From: Frigidibacter oleivorans
Lineage (GTDB): Bacteria; Pseudomonadota; Alphaproteobacteria; Rhodobacterales; Rhodobacteraceae
NCBI RefSeq assembly: GCF_003993775.1
Contig: NZ_RJRZ01000009.1
Span: 62,001 to 126,000, forward strand
Reading direction: 5' to 3'
Length of the DNA stretch: 64,000 bases
In this document: piece after piece, positions 17,423-26,357 of the stretch
How positions within the stretch are numbered: position 1 is the stretch's first letter
Layout: each line of letters begins with the position of its first letter
Program-made: the position numbers and the translations under genes
Notes under the pieces: generated by a model
What the model was told of the DNA's origin: nothing
The model's database searches: none
The model's input: only the letters and a program-made list of their open reading frames with translations

Positions 17423-18981
17423 AGCGGGCTGCGCCCGACCTCGCGCAGCGGCGTGTCCGCCGCCGCCAGCGCCGCGACGATGGCCGCCCGCGTCTCGGGC
17501 GAACGGGGACAGAGCGGCACCAGCACCAGATCGGCATCCTCCAGCCCGTCGAGCCCGCCATAGGACCAGGGCGCCCCGCCCCGCAGCGGGCGAAAGCCGA
17601 ACAGGCCGAGGGGGGACAGCACATCGACGGCGAAGACCCCGGCCCCGGCATGGCCCCGCGTCACCAGATCGCCCGCCACCGCCCGCCACCAGCCGACGGT
17701 GCCGTCCTGGATCTGGCAGTCGGGCAGGGCCTCGCCCGCGATCTGCAGCGGGGGAGTGTCCGACGGGGGCACCCCCGGCAATGCCACCGGCGTCAGCATG
17801 TTCGGCCGCAGGCTGCGAGTTCCGGCCAGCCGCAGATCGGCAAGCGGCCCGTCGGGGACCAGCGCCGTCGCCTCGGCCGCCAGCGCCCGCTGCCGCGGCA
17901 CGCTGTAGGCGAGGTTCAGCAGCGAGGGCGAGCCATAGGCCAGCAGCGCCACCGCCAGCCCCCCCAGCCCGGCACGGGCGTCCCCCGCGGCCGGCCGCAA
18001 CGCCGCCAGAAGGACCGCCACCAGCCAGACCCATTGCGGATCGTTGCCCCAGTTCTGCCAGGTCACGTAGACGAAGCCGGGGAACAGCAGCAGCAACAGC
18101 AGCCCCTCGTCCCCCCGCCCCGACCGGCGCAGCAGGATCACCCCCGCCACCGTCGCCAGCCCGGCCAGCAGCCATTGCGGCGCGGCGAGGATCGCGGCCG
18201 CATCCGCGCCCGGCTGCGACCGCGTCGCCGACCGCGCCACCGCCAGCAGGTCGTGCAGATAGGCAGGCCAGAAGCCGATGCCCCAGACCGCCGTCACGGC
18301 CCCCGCCACCAGCAGCCCGGCCAGCAGCCCCGCCAGGATCGCGCGCCATTCACGCCGCAGCGCGAAGCCCAGCACCACCGGGATCAGGAAGGCCGCCAGA
18401 TAGGTCGCCTTCAGCAGCGCCAGCGCCGCCATGCACAGCCCGGCGATGGCGCCGTCCAGCACCGGCGCCCGACAGCCCGCCCGCGCCGGCAGCACCGCTA
18501 GCAGGATCGCCACGAAGGCCAGCGCCCAGCCCCAGCGGTTGTAATGCATCGAGATCGACACACCGCCATCGCCGCCGCCATGGACCAGCGCCAGCACCAG
18601 CACCATGACCACCGCGCCGAAGGCCAGCGCCAGCGGTCCCGGCAGCCGGCTGGCCCCGGCCCGGGCGGCGGCGGGCAGCAGCAGCAGCGACACCGCGACC
18701 TGCGCCAGCAGGAAGCTGATGCCGAAGCCCGCCCCGGCGGCCATCCACAGCGCCACCGGCCCCGCCGACAGCGCCCCGAGCGGCGTCATGAAATCCCGAT
18801 GCGGCACCTCGCCCCGCGCCATGCGCAGCGCGATCTCGGCCAGATGCAGCGCATCGCCCTCGTGCAGGCTGATCGTCAGCGCCCCCGGCGACAGCGCCAG
18901 CCCCGCCAGTGCCGCCACGCCCGCCAGCAGCACGGCCGCCAGCCGCCCCGTCCCCATCGCCCGCATCGCCCGCCCCCGCAT
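17395..18981 (-). CDS. Polytopic membrane protein, GT-C glycosyltransferase-like
   Basis: 528 residues with roughly ten hydrophobic helices and a C-terminal soluble part of about 150 residues. The first loop carries HEGDALHLAEIALRMARG followed by GEVPHRDFMTPLG. Acidic residues in this position and a P-RDF-P motif recall GT-C glycosyltransferases (ArnT/mannosyltransferase type) that use lipid-linked sugars at the membrane. I place the start at ATG 18981, behind GGGAAGG; longer forms to 19110 and shorter ones at 18966/18957 are possible. The donor, acceptor and any link to the pilus are unknown. It is convergent with cpaA. Confidence 0.6.
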   Translation of the reverse strand: MRGRAMRAMGTGRLAAVLLAGVAALAGLALSPGALTISLHEGDALHLAEIALRMARGEVPHRDFMTPLGALSAGPVALWMAAGAGFGISFLLAQVAVSLLLLPAAARAGASRLPGPLALAFGAVVMVLVLALVHGGGDGGVSISMHYNRWGWALAFVAILLAVLPARAGCRAPVLDGAIAGLCMAALALLKATYLAAFLIPVVLGFALRREWRAILAGLLAGLLVAGAVTAVWGIGFWPAYLHDLLAVARSATRSQPGADAAAILAAPQWLLAGLATVAGVILLRRSGRGDEGLLLLLLFPGFVYVTWQNWGNDPQWVWLVAVLLAALRPAAGDARAGLGGLAVALLAYGSPSLLNLAYSVPRQRALAAEATALVPDGPLADLRLAGTRSLRPNMLTPVALPGVPPSDTPPLQIAGEALPDCQIQDGTVGWWRAVAGDLVTRGHAGAGVFAVDVLSPLGLFGFRPLRGGAPWSYGGLDGLEDADLVLVPLCPRSPETRAAIVAALAAADTPLREVGRSPLYILFSTAP

Positions 18982-19066
18982 CTTCCGGGCCTTCCCGGCC
19001 CCGTTGCCGCCAGCATAGCCGCAAGCCCCGCCTGCCGGAAGCGGCGGCGCGGGGAGGGGCGGTAGC

Positions 19067-19142
19067 AGGGGGGCTGTCTGCCCCCCTCTTGGCCGTGCCG
19101 GCCAATTCACCCCCCGAGGATATTTCCGAACAGATGATGGGG
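19067..19142. repeat. Dispersed intergenic repeat, copy A (hairpin plus TATTT motif)
   Basis: Hairpin AGGGGGGC-TGTCT-GCCCCCCT at 19067-19087, then at 19110-19142 a motif running CCCCCGAGGATATTT and CGAACAGATGATGGGGC. A near-identical arrangement is at 39338-39400 and a weaker one at 60519-60600. This copy lies in the divergent gap between the GT-C-like gene and the ATPase gene. Confidence 0.7.
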
Positions 19143-19239
19143 CGGCGGCGAGAGCCCCGGACCCTGCCCCGCCGCGGCCTTACCCCTGCCGCAATCCTCG
19201 GCAGGATGGCGGCAGCAGTTGCGCAGACCGGACGACCCC

Positions 19240-20592
19240 ATGACCCTTCAGGCCCCTACCCCCTCTGCACCCGTCGCGGGCGATCCCGCCGCCCGGACCC
19301 GGGTCGAGCCGCCGCCCGCGCCGCGCAGCATGGCCGACACCGGGCTGTCGATGGTGATGATGCGGGACATCCTGCTGAAGACGATCTTCCGGATGAACAT
19401 CGACCTCGTGTCGGACATCGCCCGCATTTGCTGCCTGCCGATCGGCGTGGCGCAGGAACTGGTCGACCTCGCCCGCGGCCAGCGGCTGGTCGAGGCGACG
19501 GGCACCCTGCACGCGACCAGCGGCAACGAGATGGGCTATCAGCTGACCGATGCCGGCAAGGCCCGGGCGCTGGACGCGCTGAGCCAGTCGGAATATTTCG
19601 GCGCGATGCCGGTGCCGCTGGACGCCTATCGGGCGCAGGTGCGCCGGCAGTCGATCCGCGACATCGTGATGACCCGCGACCAGCTGACCCGGGCGATGGG
19701 CCACCTGATCCTGCCGCCGACGCTGCTGGACCAGCTGGGCCCTGCCGTGGGGTCGGGCCGGTCGATCCTGATGTACGGCCCGCCCGGCAACGGCAAATCC
19801 TCGATCTCGAACGGGATCCGCGACGCGCTCGGCGACCGGATCTATGTGCCCCGCGCCATCGAATATTCCGGGCAGGTCATCACCGTCTATGACCCGATCG
19901 TGCACAGCGCGGCCGAGGCGATGGTGGACGATCCGCGCAGCCTGCGCCGCGGGACGGGCCGGTTCGACGGGCGTTATGTCCTGTGCGAGCGGCCGACGGT
20001 CATCACCGGGGGCGAATTGTCGCTGGACATGCTGGACCTGACCTACAACCCCACCGCACGGACCTATACCGCGCCGCTGCAGCTGAAATCGACGGGCGGG
20101 GTCTTCATCGTCGACGACCTCGGCCGTCAGGCGGAACCGCCGCAAAAGCTGGTCAACCGCTGGATCGTGCCGCTGGAAGAGGCGAAGGACATCCTCGCCC
20201 TGCAATCGGGCGAAAAGTTCGAGGTGCCCTTCGACACGCTGGTGATCTTCTCGACCAACTTCCACCCGAACAGCATCTTCGACAAGGCGGCGCTGCGGCG
20301 GATCTTCTTCAAGATCAAGATCGACGGCCCGAGCCAGGAGAACTTCCTGAAGATCTTCGCGCTGGTCGCCCGCAAGAAGAAGGTGCCGCTGGACGAGGCC
20401 TCGCTGATCCACCTGCTGAAGGTGAAGTATCCGACCATCGGCAATGTCTATGCCAACTACCAGCCGGTCTTCCTGCTGGACCAGATCATCGCCATCTGCG
20501 ACTTCGAGGGCATTCCCTACCAGATGACGCCGGCGCTGATCGACCGGGCCTGGGCCAACATGTTCGTCGAGGATGGCGAGGTCGCGCACTGA
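19240..20592 (+). CDS. AAA-type ATPase next to the Tad locus
   Basis: 450 residues. A Pro-rich N-terminus is followed by a winged-helix-like segment (about 50-110) and an AAA ATPase core with Walker A GPPGNGKSS near 180-188, Walker B FIVDDLGR near 289-296 and a sensor-like VIFSTNFHP. A C-terminal helical part (IAICDFEGIPYQMTPALIDRA) follows. Conserved ATPases of this architecture occur in alphaproteobacteria and are sometimes labelled chaperone-type ATPase; I do not know a proven function. ATG 19240 is preferred over TTG 19219. The gene follows the pilus cluster after one antiparallel gene, so a role with pili is only a suggestion. Confidence 0.75.
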   Translation: MTLQAPTPSAPVAGDPAARTRVEPPPAPRSMADTGLSMVMMRDILLKTIFRMNIDLVSDIARICCLPIGVAQELVDLARGQRLVEATGTLHATSGNEMGYQLTDAGKARALDALSQSEYFGAMPVPLDAYRAQVRRQSIRDIVMTRDQLTRAMGHLILPPTLLDQLGPAVGSGRSILMYGPPGNGKSSISNGIRDALGDRIYVPRAIEYSGQVITVYDPIVHSAAEAMVDDPRSLRRGTGRFDGRYVLCERPTVITGGELSLDMLDLTYNPTARTYTAPLQLKSTGGVFIVDDLGRQAEPPQKLVNRWIVPLEEAKDILALQSGEKFEVPFDTLVIFSTNFHPNSIFDKAALRRIFFKIKIDGPSQENFLKIFALVARKKKVPLDEASLIHLLKVKYPTIGNVYANYQPVFLLDQIIAICDFEGIPYQMTPALIDRAWANMFVEDGEVAH

Positions 20593-20663
20593 CGGCGCAC
20601 TGAGCGCGAACTGACCGTCCGAGGGGGCCTTGCGGGGGGCGTGGCAGCGGCTATGTTCACCGC

Positions 20664-23075
20664 ATGTTCACCCTGCCCCCGCCCTTTTCCGGCTGGTTCG
20701 CCGCCCGCGGCTGGACGCTGCACCCGCATCAGGCGGCGATGGCGGCAGGGGCGGACGCCCCGGCCCTGCTGCTGGTCGCGCCCACCGGCGGCGGCAAGAC
20801 GCTGGCGGGCTTCCTGCCCACGCTGATCGACCTTGCCGCCGATCCCCGGCCGGGGCTGCACACGCTCTATATCTCGCCGCTGAAAGCGCTGGCCGCCGAT
20901 ATCCGCCGCAACCTGACCGCGCCGGTGACCGAGATGGGCCTGCCGATCCGGGTCGAGGACCGCACCGGCGACACCACCGCCACCCGGCGCAAGGCGCAGC
21001 GCGCCGACCCGCCGCATATCCTGCTGACCACGCCCGAAAGCCTGGCCCTGCTGCTGTCCTACGAGGATGCGCCGCGGGTCTTTGCCGGGCTGCGGCGGGT
21101 GATCGTGGATGAAATTCACGCGCTGGCGGAATCGCGGCGGGGCGACCAGCTGATGCTGAACCTCGCCCGGCTGTCGCGGCTGTCGCCCGGCCTGCGCCGG
21201 GTGGGGCTGTCGGCCACGGTCGAGGATCCGCCGGCGCTGGCGCGGTTTCTGGCGAAGGCGCCGGAACCTTGCGCGATCCTGCATGCCGATCCCGGGCCGG
21301 AACCCGACATCGCCATGCTGGACACCGAAACCCCGCCGCCCTGGTCCGGCGGCGGCGGGCGCCACGCGATCCCCGAGGTCCTGCGCGAGATCGGCCGCCA
21401 CCGCACCACGCTGGTCTTCCACAACACCCGCGCACAGGCAGAGCTGTTCTTCCACGCGCTGTGGCTCGCCAATGACGACGACCTGCCCATCGGCATCCAT
21501 CACGGCAGCCTGTCGCGCGAGGCCCGCGAACGGGTCGAGGCGGCGATGGCGGCCGGGGCGCTGCGGGCGGTGGTCTGCACCGGATCGCTCGACCTCGGGA
21601 TCGACTGGGGCGATGTCGATCTGGTGCTGCAGGTCGGCGCGCCGAAGAACGTCAAGCGGCTGGTGCAGCGGATCGGCCGGGCGAACCACCGCTACAACGC
21701 GCCCTCCAAGGCGCTGCTGGTGCCCGCCAACCGCTTCGAGGTGGTGGAATGCGTGGCAGCGTTGCAGGCGGTCCGCGCCCGCGATCTGGACGGCGATCCG
21801 CGCGGTCCGGGGCCGCTCGACGTGCTGTGCCAGCATATCCTCGCCACCGCCTGCGCCGGCCCGTTCCCGGCGGATGCGCTGTATGACGAGGTGGCGACGG
21901 CGGGCCCCTATGCCGGTCTGGCGCGGGCCGATTTCGACGCTTGCCTCGAATTCTGCGCCACAGGCGGCTATGCGCTGCGTGCCTATGACCGCTGGCGGCG
22001 GCTGATGGAACGGGACGGCCTGTGGCAGCTGCGCGACCCGCGCACGGCGCGGGCGATCCGCATGAACCTCGGCACCATCATCGACATCGAGGTGCTGAAG
22101 GTCCGCATGAAGGGCCGCCGCAACGGGCCGGTCGGCACGCCGCTCGGCGAGGTGGAAGAGGGCTTCGCCGCCAGCCTCACCCCCGGCGACACCTTCCTGA
22201 TGGGGGGCGAGGTGGTGCGCTTCGACGGGCTGCGCGAGATGGTGGTCGAGGTGACGCGCGACCCGGGGCGCGAGCCGAAGGTGGCCGTGTTCAACGGCAC
22301 CAAGTTCGCCACTTCAACGCAGCTCTCCGACCGGATCCTCGCCATCCTGAACGGGCAGGGCGCGGGCGATCTGCCGGGGCCGATCCGCGACTGGCTGCGC
22401 CTGCAGGCCGAGGTCAGCGAGATGCCGGCCCGCGACCGGCTGCTGGTGGAGAGTTTCCCCTTCGAGGGGCGCGAACATCTCTGCGTCTGGGGCTTTGCCG
22501 GCCGCAACGCGATGCAGACGCTGGGCCTGTTGCTGACCAAGCGGATGGAAGAGGACGGGCTGCATCCCTTGGGCTTCGTCGCCAATGACTATGCCGCGCT
22601 GATCTGGGGCCTCGACCCGGTGACCGAGGCCGCGCCGCTGTTCGATGCCGAAGCCCTGCGCGCGGGGCTCGACGGCTGGCTGGCCGGCAATGCGGTGATG
22701 AAGCGCAGCTTCCGCGCCGTGGCGCAGATCGCGGGCCTGATCGAGCGGAACCTGCCGGGCCAGCGCAAGACCGGGCGGCAGGCGACCTTTTCCACCGATA
22801 TCCTCTATGACACGCTGCGCCGGCACGACCCCGGCCACCTGATGCTGCGCATCACCCGCGACGAGGCGATGCGCGGGCTGGTCGATTTTGGCCGGATCGA
22901 GGAGATGCTGGCCCGCATCGGCGGACGGGTGCGGACGCGCCGGCTGTCGCGGCTGCCGCCGCTGGCCGCGCCGCTGTTTCTGGAACAGGGCCGGGTGCCG
23001 GTGCAGGGCGCGGGGCGCGAACGGCTGCTGGCGGAAGAGGCGGCCCGGCTGATGGCCGCGGCGGGGCTGGAATGA
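20664..23075 (+). CDS. Ligase-associated DExH-box helicase (Lhr family)
   Basis: 803 residues, the usual length of the bacterial ligase-associated Lhr-like helicases. Walker A PTGGGKT at 40-46 (Lys45), DEIH box at 149-152, HNTRAQAE (motif IV region) and QRIGRANH (motif VI), followed by the long Lhr-specific C-terminal domain. These enzymes translocate on single-stranded DNA and unwind DNA or hybrids in repair. The stop overlaps the ATG of pdeM (ATGA), the usual pairing. The other two members of the four-gene repair set, an ATP-dependent ligase and an exonuclease, are not adjacent here. Confidence 0.93.
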   Translation: MFTLPPPFSGWFAARGWTLHPHQAAMAAGADAPALLLVAPTGGGKTLAGFLPTLIDLAADPRPGLHTLYISPLKALAADIRRNLTAPVTEMGLPIRVEDRTGDTTATRRKAQRADPPHILLTTPESLALLLSYEDAPRVFAGLRRVIVDEIHALAESRRGDQLMLNLARLSRLSPGLRRVGLSATVEDPPALARFLAKAPEPCAILHADPGPEPDIAMLDTETPPPWSGGGGRHAIPEVLREIGRHRTTLVFHNTRAQAELFFHALWLANDDDLPIGIHHGSLSREARERVEAAMAAGALRAVVCTGSLDLGIDWGDVDLVLQVGAPKNVKRLVQRIGRANHRYNAPSKALLVPANRFEVVECVAALQAVRARDLDGDPRGPGPLDVLCQHILATACAGPFPADALYDEVATAGPYAGLARADFDACLEFCATGGYALRAYDRWRRLMERDGLWQLRDPRTARAIRMNLGTIIDIEVLKVRMKGRRNGPVGTPLGEVEEGFAASLTPGDTFLMGGEVVRFDGLREMVVEVTRDPGREPKVAVFNGTKFATSTQLSDRILAILNGQGAGDLPGPIRDWLRLQAEVSEMPARDRLLVESFPFEGREHLCVWGFAGRNAMQTLGLLLTKRMEEDGLHPLGFVANDYAALIWGLDPVTEAAPLFDAEALRAGLDGWLAGNAVMKRSFRAVAQIAGLIERNLPGQRKTGRQATFSTDILYDTLRRHDPGHLMLRITRDEAMRGLVDFGRIEEMLARIGGRVRTRRLSRLPPLAAPLFLEQGRVPVQGAGRERLLAEEAARLMAAAGLE

Positions 23076-23749
23076 GCGAGGCCGTCGACTTCGACCTTGC
23101 CGGGGCACGGCTGTCGGCGCGGGCGGCGGGCACGCTCTGGTGGCCCGAAATGCGGCTTCTCTGCGTGTCCGACCTGCATCTGGGAAAATCCGAGCGCATC
23201 GCCCGGCGCGGCGGCGCGCTGCTGCCGCCCTATGAGGTGGAAGACACGCTGGCCCGGCTCGACGCCGAACTGGCGGCGCTGGAACCCGAGGCGGTGATCT
23301 GCCTCGGCGACAGTTTCGACGATCTGGCCGCCGCGGACCTGCCCGAGGCGGCGGCGCTGTGGCTGGCGCGGATGATGGCGGGGCGGCGCTGGATCTGGAT
23401 CGAGGGCAATCACGATCCCGGCCCGGTGGCGGTGGGGGGCGAGCACCGGGCCGAATGGCAGCATGGCCCGCTGGCCTTCCACCATATCGCGGCGGCGGGG
23501 GCGGCGGGCCCGGTGTCGGGCGAGGTGTCCGGTCACTACCATCCCAAGGCGCGGCTGGTGGTGAAGGGGCAGGCGCTGTCGCGGCCCTGTTTCCTGATCG
23601 ACGGCGCGCGGGTGGTGATGCCGGCCTTCGGCACCTATACCGGCGGGCTCGGCTGGACCGACCCGGCGCTGGCGGGGCTGATGGCGCCGGGGGCGCGGGC
23701 GGTGCTGACCGGGCCGCGGGCGATCTGCCTGCCGCTGCCGCGCCGCTGA
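23072..23749 (+). CDS. pdeM: Ligase-associated DNA-damage endonuclease PdeM
   Basis: 225-residue calcineurin-like metallophosphoesterase. All metal-binding motifs are present: SDLHLG (Asp34, His36), GDSFDD (Asp80), EGNHDP (Asn113, His114) and SGHYHPK (His155, His157). The length and the overlap with the Lhr-type helicase identify the PdeM subgroup, thought to act with that helicase and an ATP-dependent ligase in DNA repair. No signal peptide, so cytoplasmic. Confidence 0.9.
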   Translation: MSEAVDFDLAGARLSARAAGTLWWPEMRLLCVSDLHLGKSERIARRGGALLPPYEVEDTLARLDAELAALEPEAVICLGDSFDDLAAADLPEAAALWLARMMAGRRWIWIEGNHDPGPVAVGGEHRAEWQHGPLAFHHIAAAGAAGPVSGEVSGHYHPKARLVVKGQALSRPCFLIDGARVVMPAFGTYTGGLGWTDPALAGLMAPGARAVLTGPRAICLPLPRR

Positions 23750-23844
23750 CGGCCCCCATAACGCAGCCCGTGACGCAACGGCACCTTGGGCGGCGCGCTG
23801 CCCGGCCTGTAGCCTTGCCCGCGACCATGGAAGGGGGGCCGGGC

Positions 23845-24282
23845 ATGACCGGGGACGGCAATGGACAGGCGGGGCGGATCGCCGCGAGTTTCGGGCGGCA
23901 GGCCTTCCTGCGCACGCTGGGCGCGCGGCTCGACCGGGTGGAGGCGGGGCTTTGCGTCCTGTCGCTCGATCTGGTGCCGTCGCTCGGGCAGCAGCAAGGG
24001 TTCGGCCATGCCGGGGTCGCCTTCACGCTGGGCGACACGGCGGCCGGCTATGCCGCGCTGACGACGATGCCCGAGGGCGCGGAGGTGATGACCGTCGAGA
24101 TGAAGATCAACCTGCTGCGCCCGGCCGCCGGCACGGGCCTGGTGGCCACGGGCCGCGTCGCCCGCGCCGGCCGGCGGCTGACCGTGGTGACGGCCGAGGT
24201 GGAAAGCCTCGATGCCGAAGGCACGCGCCGCGTGGTGGCGCTGCTGCAGGGGACGATGATCCCGGTCGAGGCCGGGGCCTAG
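23845..24282 (+). CDS. PaaI-type hotdog thioesterase
   Basis: 145 residues with the hotdog fold signature [22 protein letters not shown] (HAG in place of the usual HGG loop) and [13 protein letters not shown] on the central strand. Predicted to hydrolyse a small acyl-CoA, substrate unknown. I take ATG 23845, preceded by AAGGGGGG, over the upstream in-frame ATG 23827. The TAG stop overlaps the convergent folD stop (CTAG at 24279-24282). Confidence 0.82.
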   Translation: MTGDGNGQAGRIAASFGRQAFLRTLGARLDRVEAGLCVLSLDLVPSLGQQQGFGHAGVAFTLGDTAAGYAALTTMPEGAEVMTVEMKINLLRPAAGTGLVATGRVARAGRRLTVVTAEVESLDAEGTRRVVALLQGTMIPVEAGA

Positions 24283-25166
24283 ACCGCCATCCCCTCGGGC
24301 GGGGGCAGGCCATTGGCGCGGCAGGCGGCGGTCAGGGTGTTGGCCAGCAGGCAGGCGATGGTCATCGGCCCGACGCCGCCCGGCACCGGGGTGATCGCCC
24401 CGGCCACCTGTGCCACGCCGGCGAAATCGACATCGCCCACCAGCCGGGTGCGGCCCTCGGTCTTCACCCGGTTGATGCCCACGTCGATCACGGTCGCCCC
24501 GGGCTTCACCATGTCCGCGGTGATCATCCCCGGCCGGCCCACCGCCGCCACCAGGATGTCGGCCCGCCGGCAGATCGCGGCCAGGTCGCGACTGCGGCTG
24601 TGCGCGACCGTCACCGTGCAATCGGCGGCGAGCAGCAGCTGCGCCATCGGCTTGCCCACGATGTTCGACCGGCCGACCACCACCGCCTCCAGCCCCGAAA
24701 GGCTGCCCAGCCGGTCCTTCAGCAGCATCAGGCAGCCCAGTGGCGTGCAGGGCACCATCGCCGGCAGCCCCACCGCCAGCCGCCCCGCATTGGTGACATG
24801 GAACCCGTCCACATCCTTGGCCGGGTCGATGGCGCCGATCACCCGCGCCGCGTCCATCTGCGGCGGCAGCGGCAGCTGCACGAGGATACCATGCACCGCC
24901 GGATCGGCGTTCAGCCGCGCGATCAGCGCCAGCAGATCGGCCTCGGCCGTGTCGGCGGGCAAGAGATGCTCGAAGCTCGCCATCCCCGCTTCGCGGGTCT
25001 GGATGCCCTTGTTGCGCACATAGACCTGGCTCGCCGGGTCGGCACCGACCAGCACCACCGCCAGCCCCGGCACCACGCCCCGCGCCGCCAGCGCCGCCAC
25101 CTGCCCCGCGATCCGCGCCCGCAGGCCGGCGGCGAAGCCCTTCCCGTCGATGATCGCGGCCGTCAT
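24279..25166 (-). CDS. folD: Bifunctional methylenetetrahydrofolate dehydrogenase/cyclohydrolase
   Basis: 295 residues. Interconverts 5,10-methylene-, methenyl- and 10-formyl-tetrahydrofolate with NADP. Signatures: YVRNKG with the catalytic lysine, [21 protein letters not shown], the nucleotide-binding [11 protein letters not shown] and [10 protein letters not shown]. Full length. The ATG overlaps the stop of the chorismate mutase gene (ATGA), so the two are co-expressed. Confidence 0.96.
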   Translation of the reverse strand: MTAAIIDGKGFAAGLRARIAGQVAALAARGVVPGLAVVLVGADPASQVYVRNKGIQTREAGMASFEHLLPADTAEADLLALIARLNADPAVHGILVQLPLPPQMDAARVIGAIDPAKDVDGFHVTNAGRLAVGLPAMVPCTPLGCLMLLKDRLGSLSGLEAVVVGRSNIVGKPMAQLLLAADCTVTVAHSRSRDLAAICRRADILVAAVGRPGMITADMVKPGATVIDVGINRVKTEGRTRLVGDVDFAGVAQVAGAITPVPGGVGPMTIACLLANTLTAACRANGLPPPEGMAV

Positions 25167-25495
25167 CGCGCTGGTCCCTCCTTGCCCAGAACCTCTTCCT
25201 CGCGCGAGATGAAGAACTCCATCATCTCGCGCCACAGGGTTTCGGCCAGCGCCGGCGACAGGCCGCGCGCCTCGGCCGCGGCGCGGACCTTGGCCAGCAC
25301 CTCGTCCACCCGCGAGTCGATCCGCGCGGGCAGGCCCTCGCCCGGTTTCAGCTCGATGGCCCGCTCGATCAGCCGCGCCCGGCGCGCCAGAAGCGCAACG
25401 ATCTCGGCGTCCAGACGGTCGATCTCGGCCCGCAGGTCGCGCATCGTCGCAAGGCTGTCCGGATCGGCGGGAAGGTCGGTCGGCTGGTCGGTCAT
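25163..25495 (-). CDS. Chorismate mutase (AroQ type)
   Basis: 110 residues. Converts chorismate to prephenate for phenylalanine and tyrosine synthesis. The all-helical AroQ pattern is visible: [23 protein letters not shown], a lysine in [21 protein letters not shown] and [16 protein letters not shown]. It is a monofunctional short form without prephenate dehydratase/dehydrogenase. Translation is coupled to folD downstream. ATG 25495 is chosen; the N-terminal ~18 residues are probably a flexible extension. Confidence 0.88.
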   Translation of the reverse strand: MTDQPTDLPADPDSLATMRDLRAEIDRLDAEIVALLARRARLIERAIELKPGEGLPARIDSRVDEVLAKVRAAAEARGLSPALAETLWREMMEFFISREEEVLGKEGPAR

Positions 25496-25675
25496 GCGTG
25501 CCCTGCCCTTGCTGCAACGTCTCGGCGCTTGGTGCACCATCCGGCCCGCAGGCTCAAGCCCGCACGGCCCTGCGCAGATAGGGGGACCATCGGCGGGGAA
25601 CCGCCGGCCCGCTGTCGCGTTGACCCGACGAGACAGCAATCGCCACCGCGACAGCCGCAGACGAGGGAGACACCG

Positions 25676-25756
25676 ATGCGCGCCGCCACCATCTTCGTCA
25701 ATGTCGGCTTCGGCCTGGGCCTGACCTTCGCGTCCGCGCTGCTGATGCTGGTCTGA
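25676..25756 (+). CDS. 26-residue predicted membrane peptide
   Basis: Short ORF of 26 codons: a basic start (MRAAT) followed by one uninterrupted hydrophobic segment to the end. The ATG has a strong ribosome-binding site (GAGGGAG, seven bases upstream) and the frame stops with TGA 25754-25756. It is divergent from the chorismate mutase gene and convergent with the MOSC gene, so nothing else explains that ribosome-binding site. Function unknown; it may be a small inner-membrane protein. Confidence 0.55.
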   Translation: MRAATIFVNVGFGLGLTFASALLMLV

Positions 25757-25769
25757 GGCGCGGCAAAGC

Positions 25770-26357
25770 CTAGCCCCCGCCGCCGCGCCATGCAGGCTGG
25801 TCCGGGACGAACAGCCGCAGCGCCTCGCCCACCCGCAACACGCCTTCCCGCTCCACCCAGGCCGTGATGCCGCGCCGCCCTTTCGCGGCCGATTTGAACC
25901 GCGCGCCGAACCCCGGATGCGCGGTCTCGATAGGCCGGGCAGGCAACTGGCAAGGGCGGTTTTCCATGTCCACCACCAGCGTCGCGCCGCCTGCCGCCTG
26001 CAACCGCGACGAGGGCGGCAGATGGCTGAAATCGCCGATCCCGCCCACGACGACACTGGCGCCGACCAGCGCCGGGTCGAGCCGTTGCAGGCCCATCGCG
26101 CCCGCGATTGCGTCCATATCCTCTTGCGAGACGATAGACAGCTGCCGCGTGTTGCGGATCTCGGTCCCGCGCGGATAGAGGCCCAGCACACGCGAACAGG
26201 ACGGCCGCGTCAGCCCGCCATGCGCCTCGCCCTCCGGCCCTGCGAAGCTCAGCCGCATCTCCTCCACCGCGGCAGAGGCGAGCGCCGCGTCGCGGTCCGC
26301 CACGCGTCCCAGCCACAACACGGTGCCGGTCACGCCGCTATCCTTCAGCGCCGGCAT
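25770..26357 (-). CDS. MOSC-domain protein
   Basis: 195 residues. The MOSC signature is visible in EAHGGLTRPSCSRV, with the conserved cysteine proposed to bind molybdenum cofactor sulfur, then GTEIRNTRQLSIVS and a C-terminal GRRGITAWVEREG. MOSC proteins deliver or handle sulfur on molybdenum cofactor or act as molybdoenzyme-like modules; the substrate here is unknown. The start overlaps the stop of the upstream methyltransferase gene (TGATG). Confidence 0.85.
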   Translation of the reverse strand: MPALKDSGVTGTVLWLGRVADRDAALASAAVEEMRLSFAGPEGEAHGGLTRPSCSRVLGLYPRGTEIRNTRQLSIVSQEDMDAIAGAMGLQRLDPALVGASVVVGGIGDFSHLPPSSRLQAAGGATLVVDMENRPCQLPARPIETAHPGFGARFKSAAKGRRGITAWVEREGVLRVGEALRLFVPDQPAWRGGGG

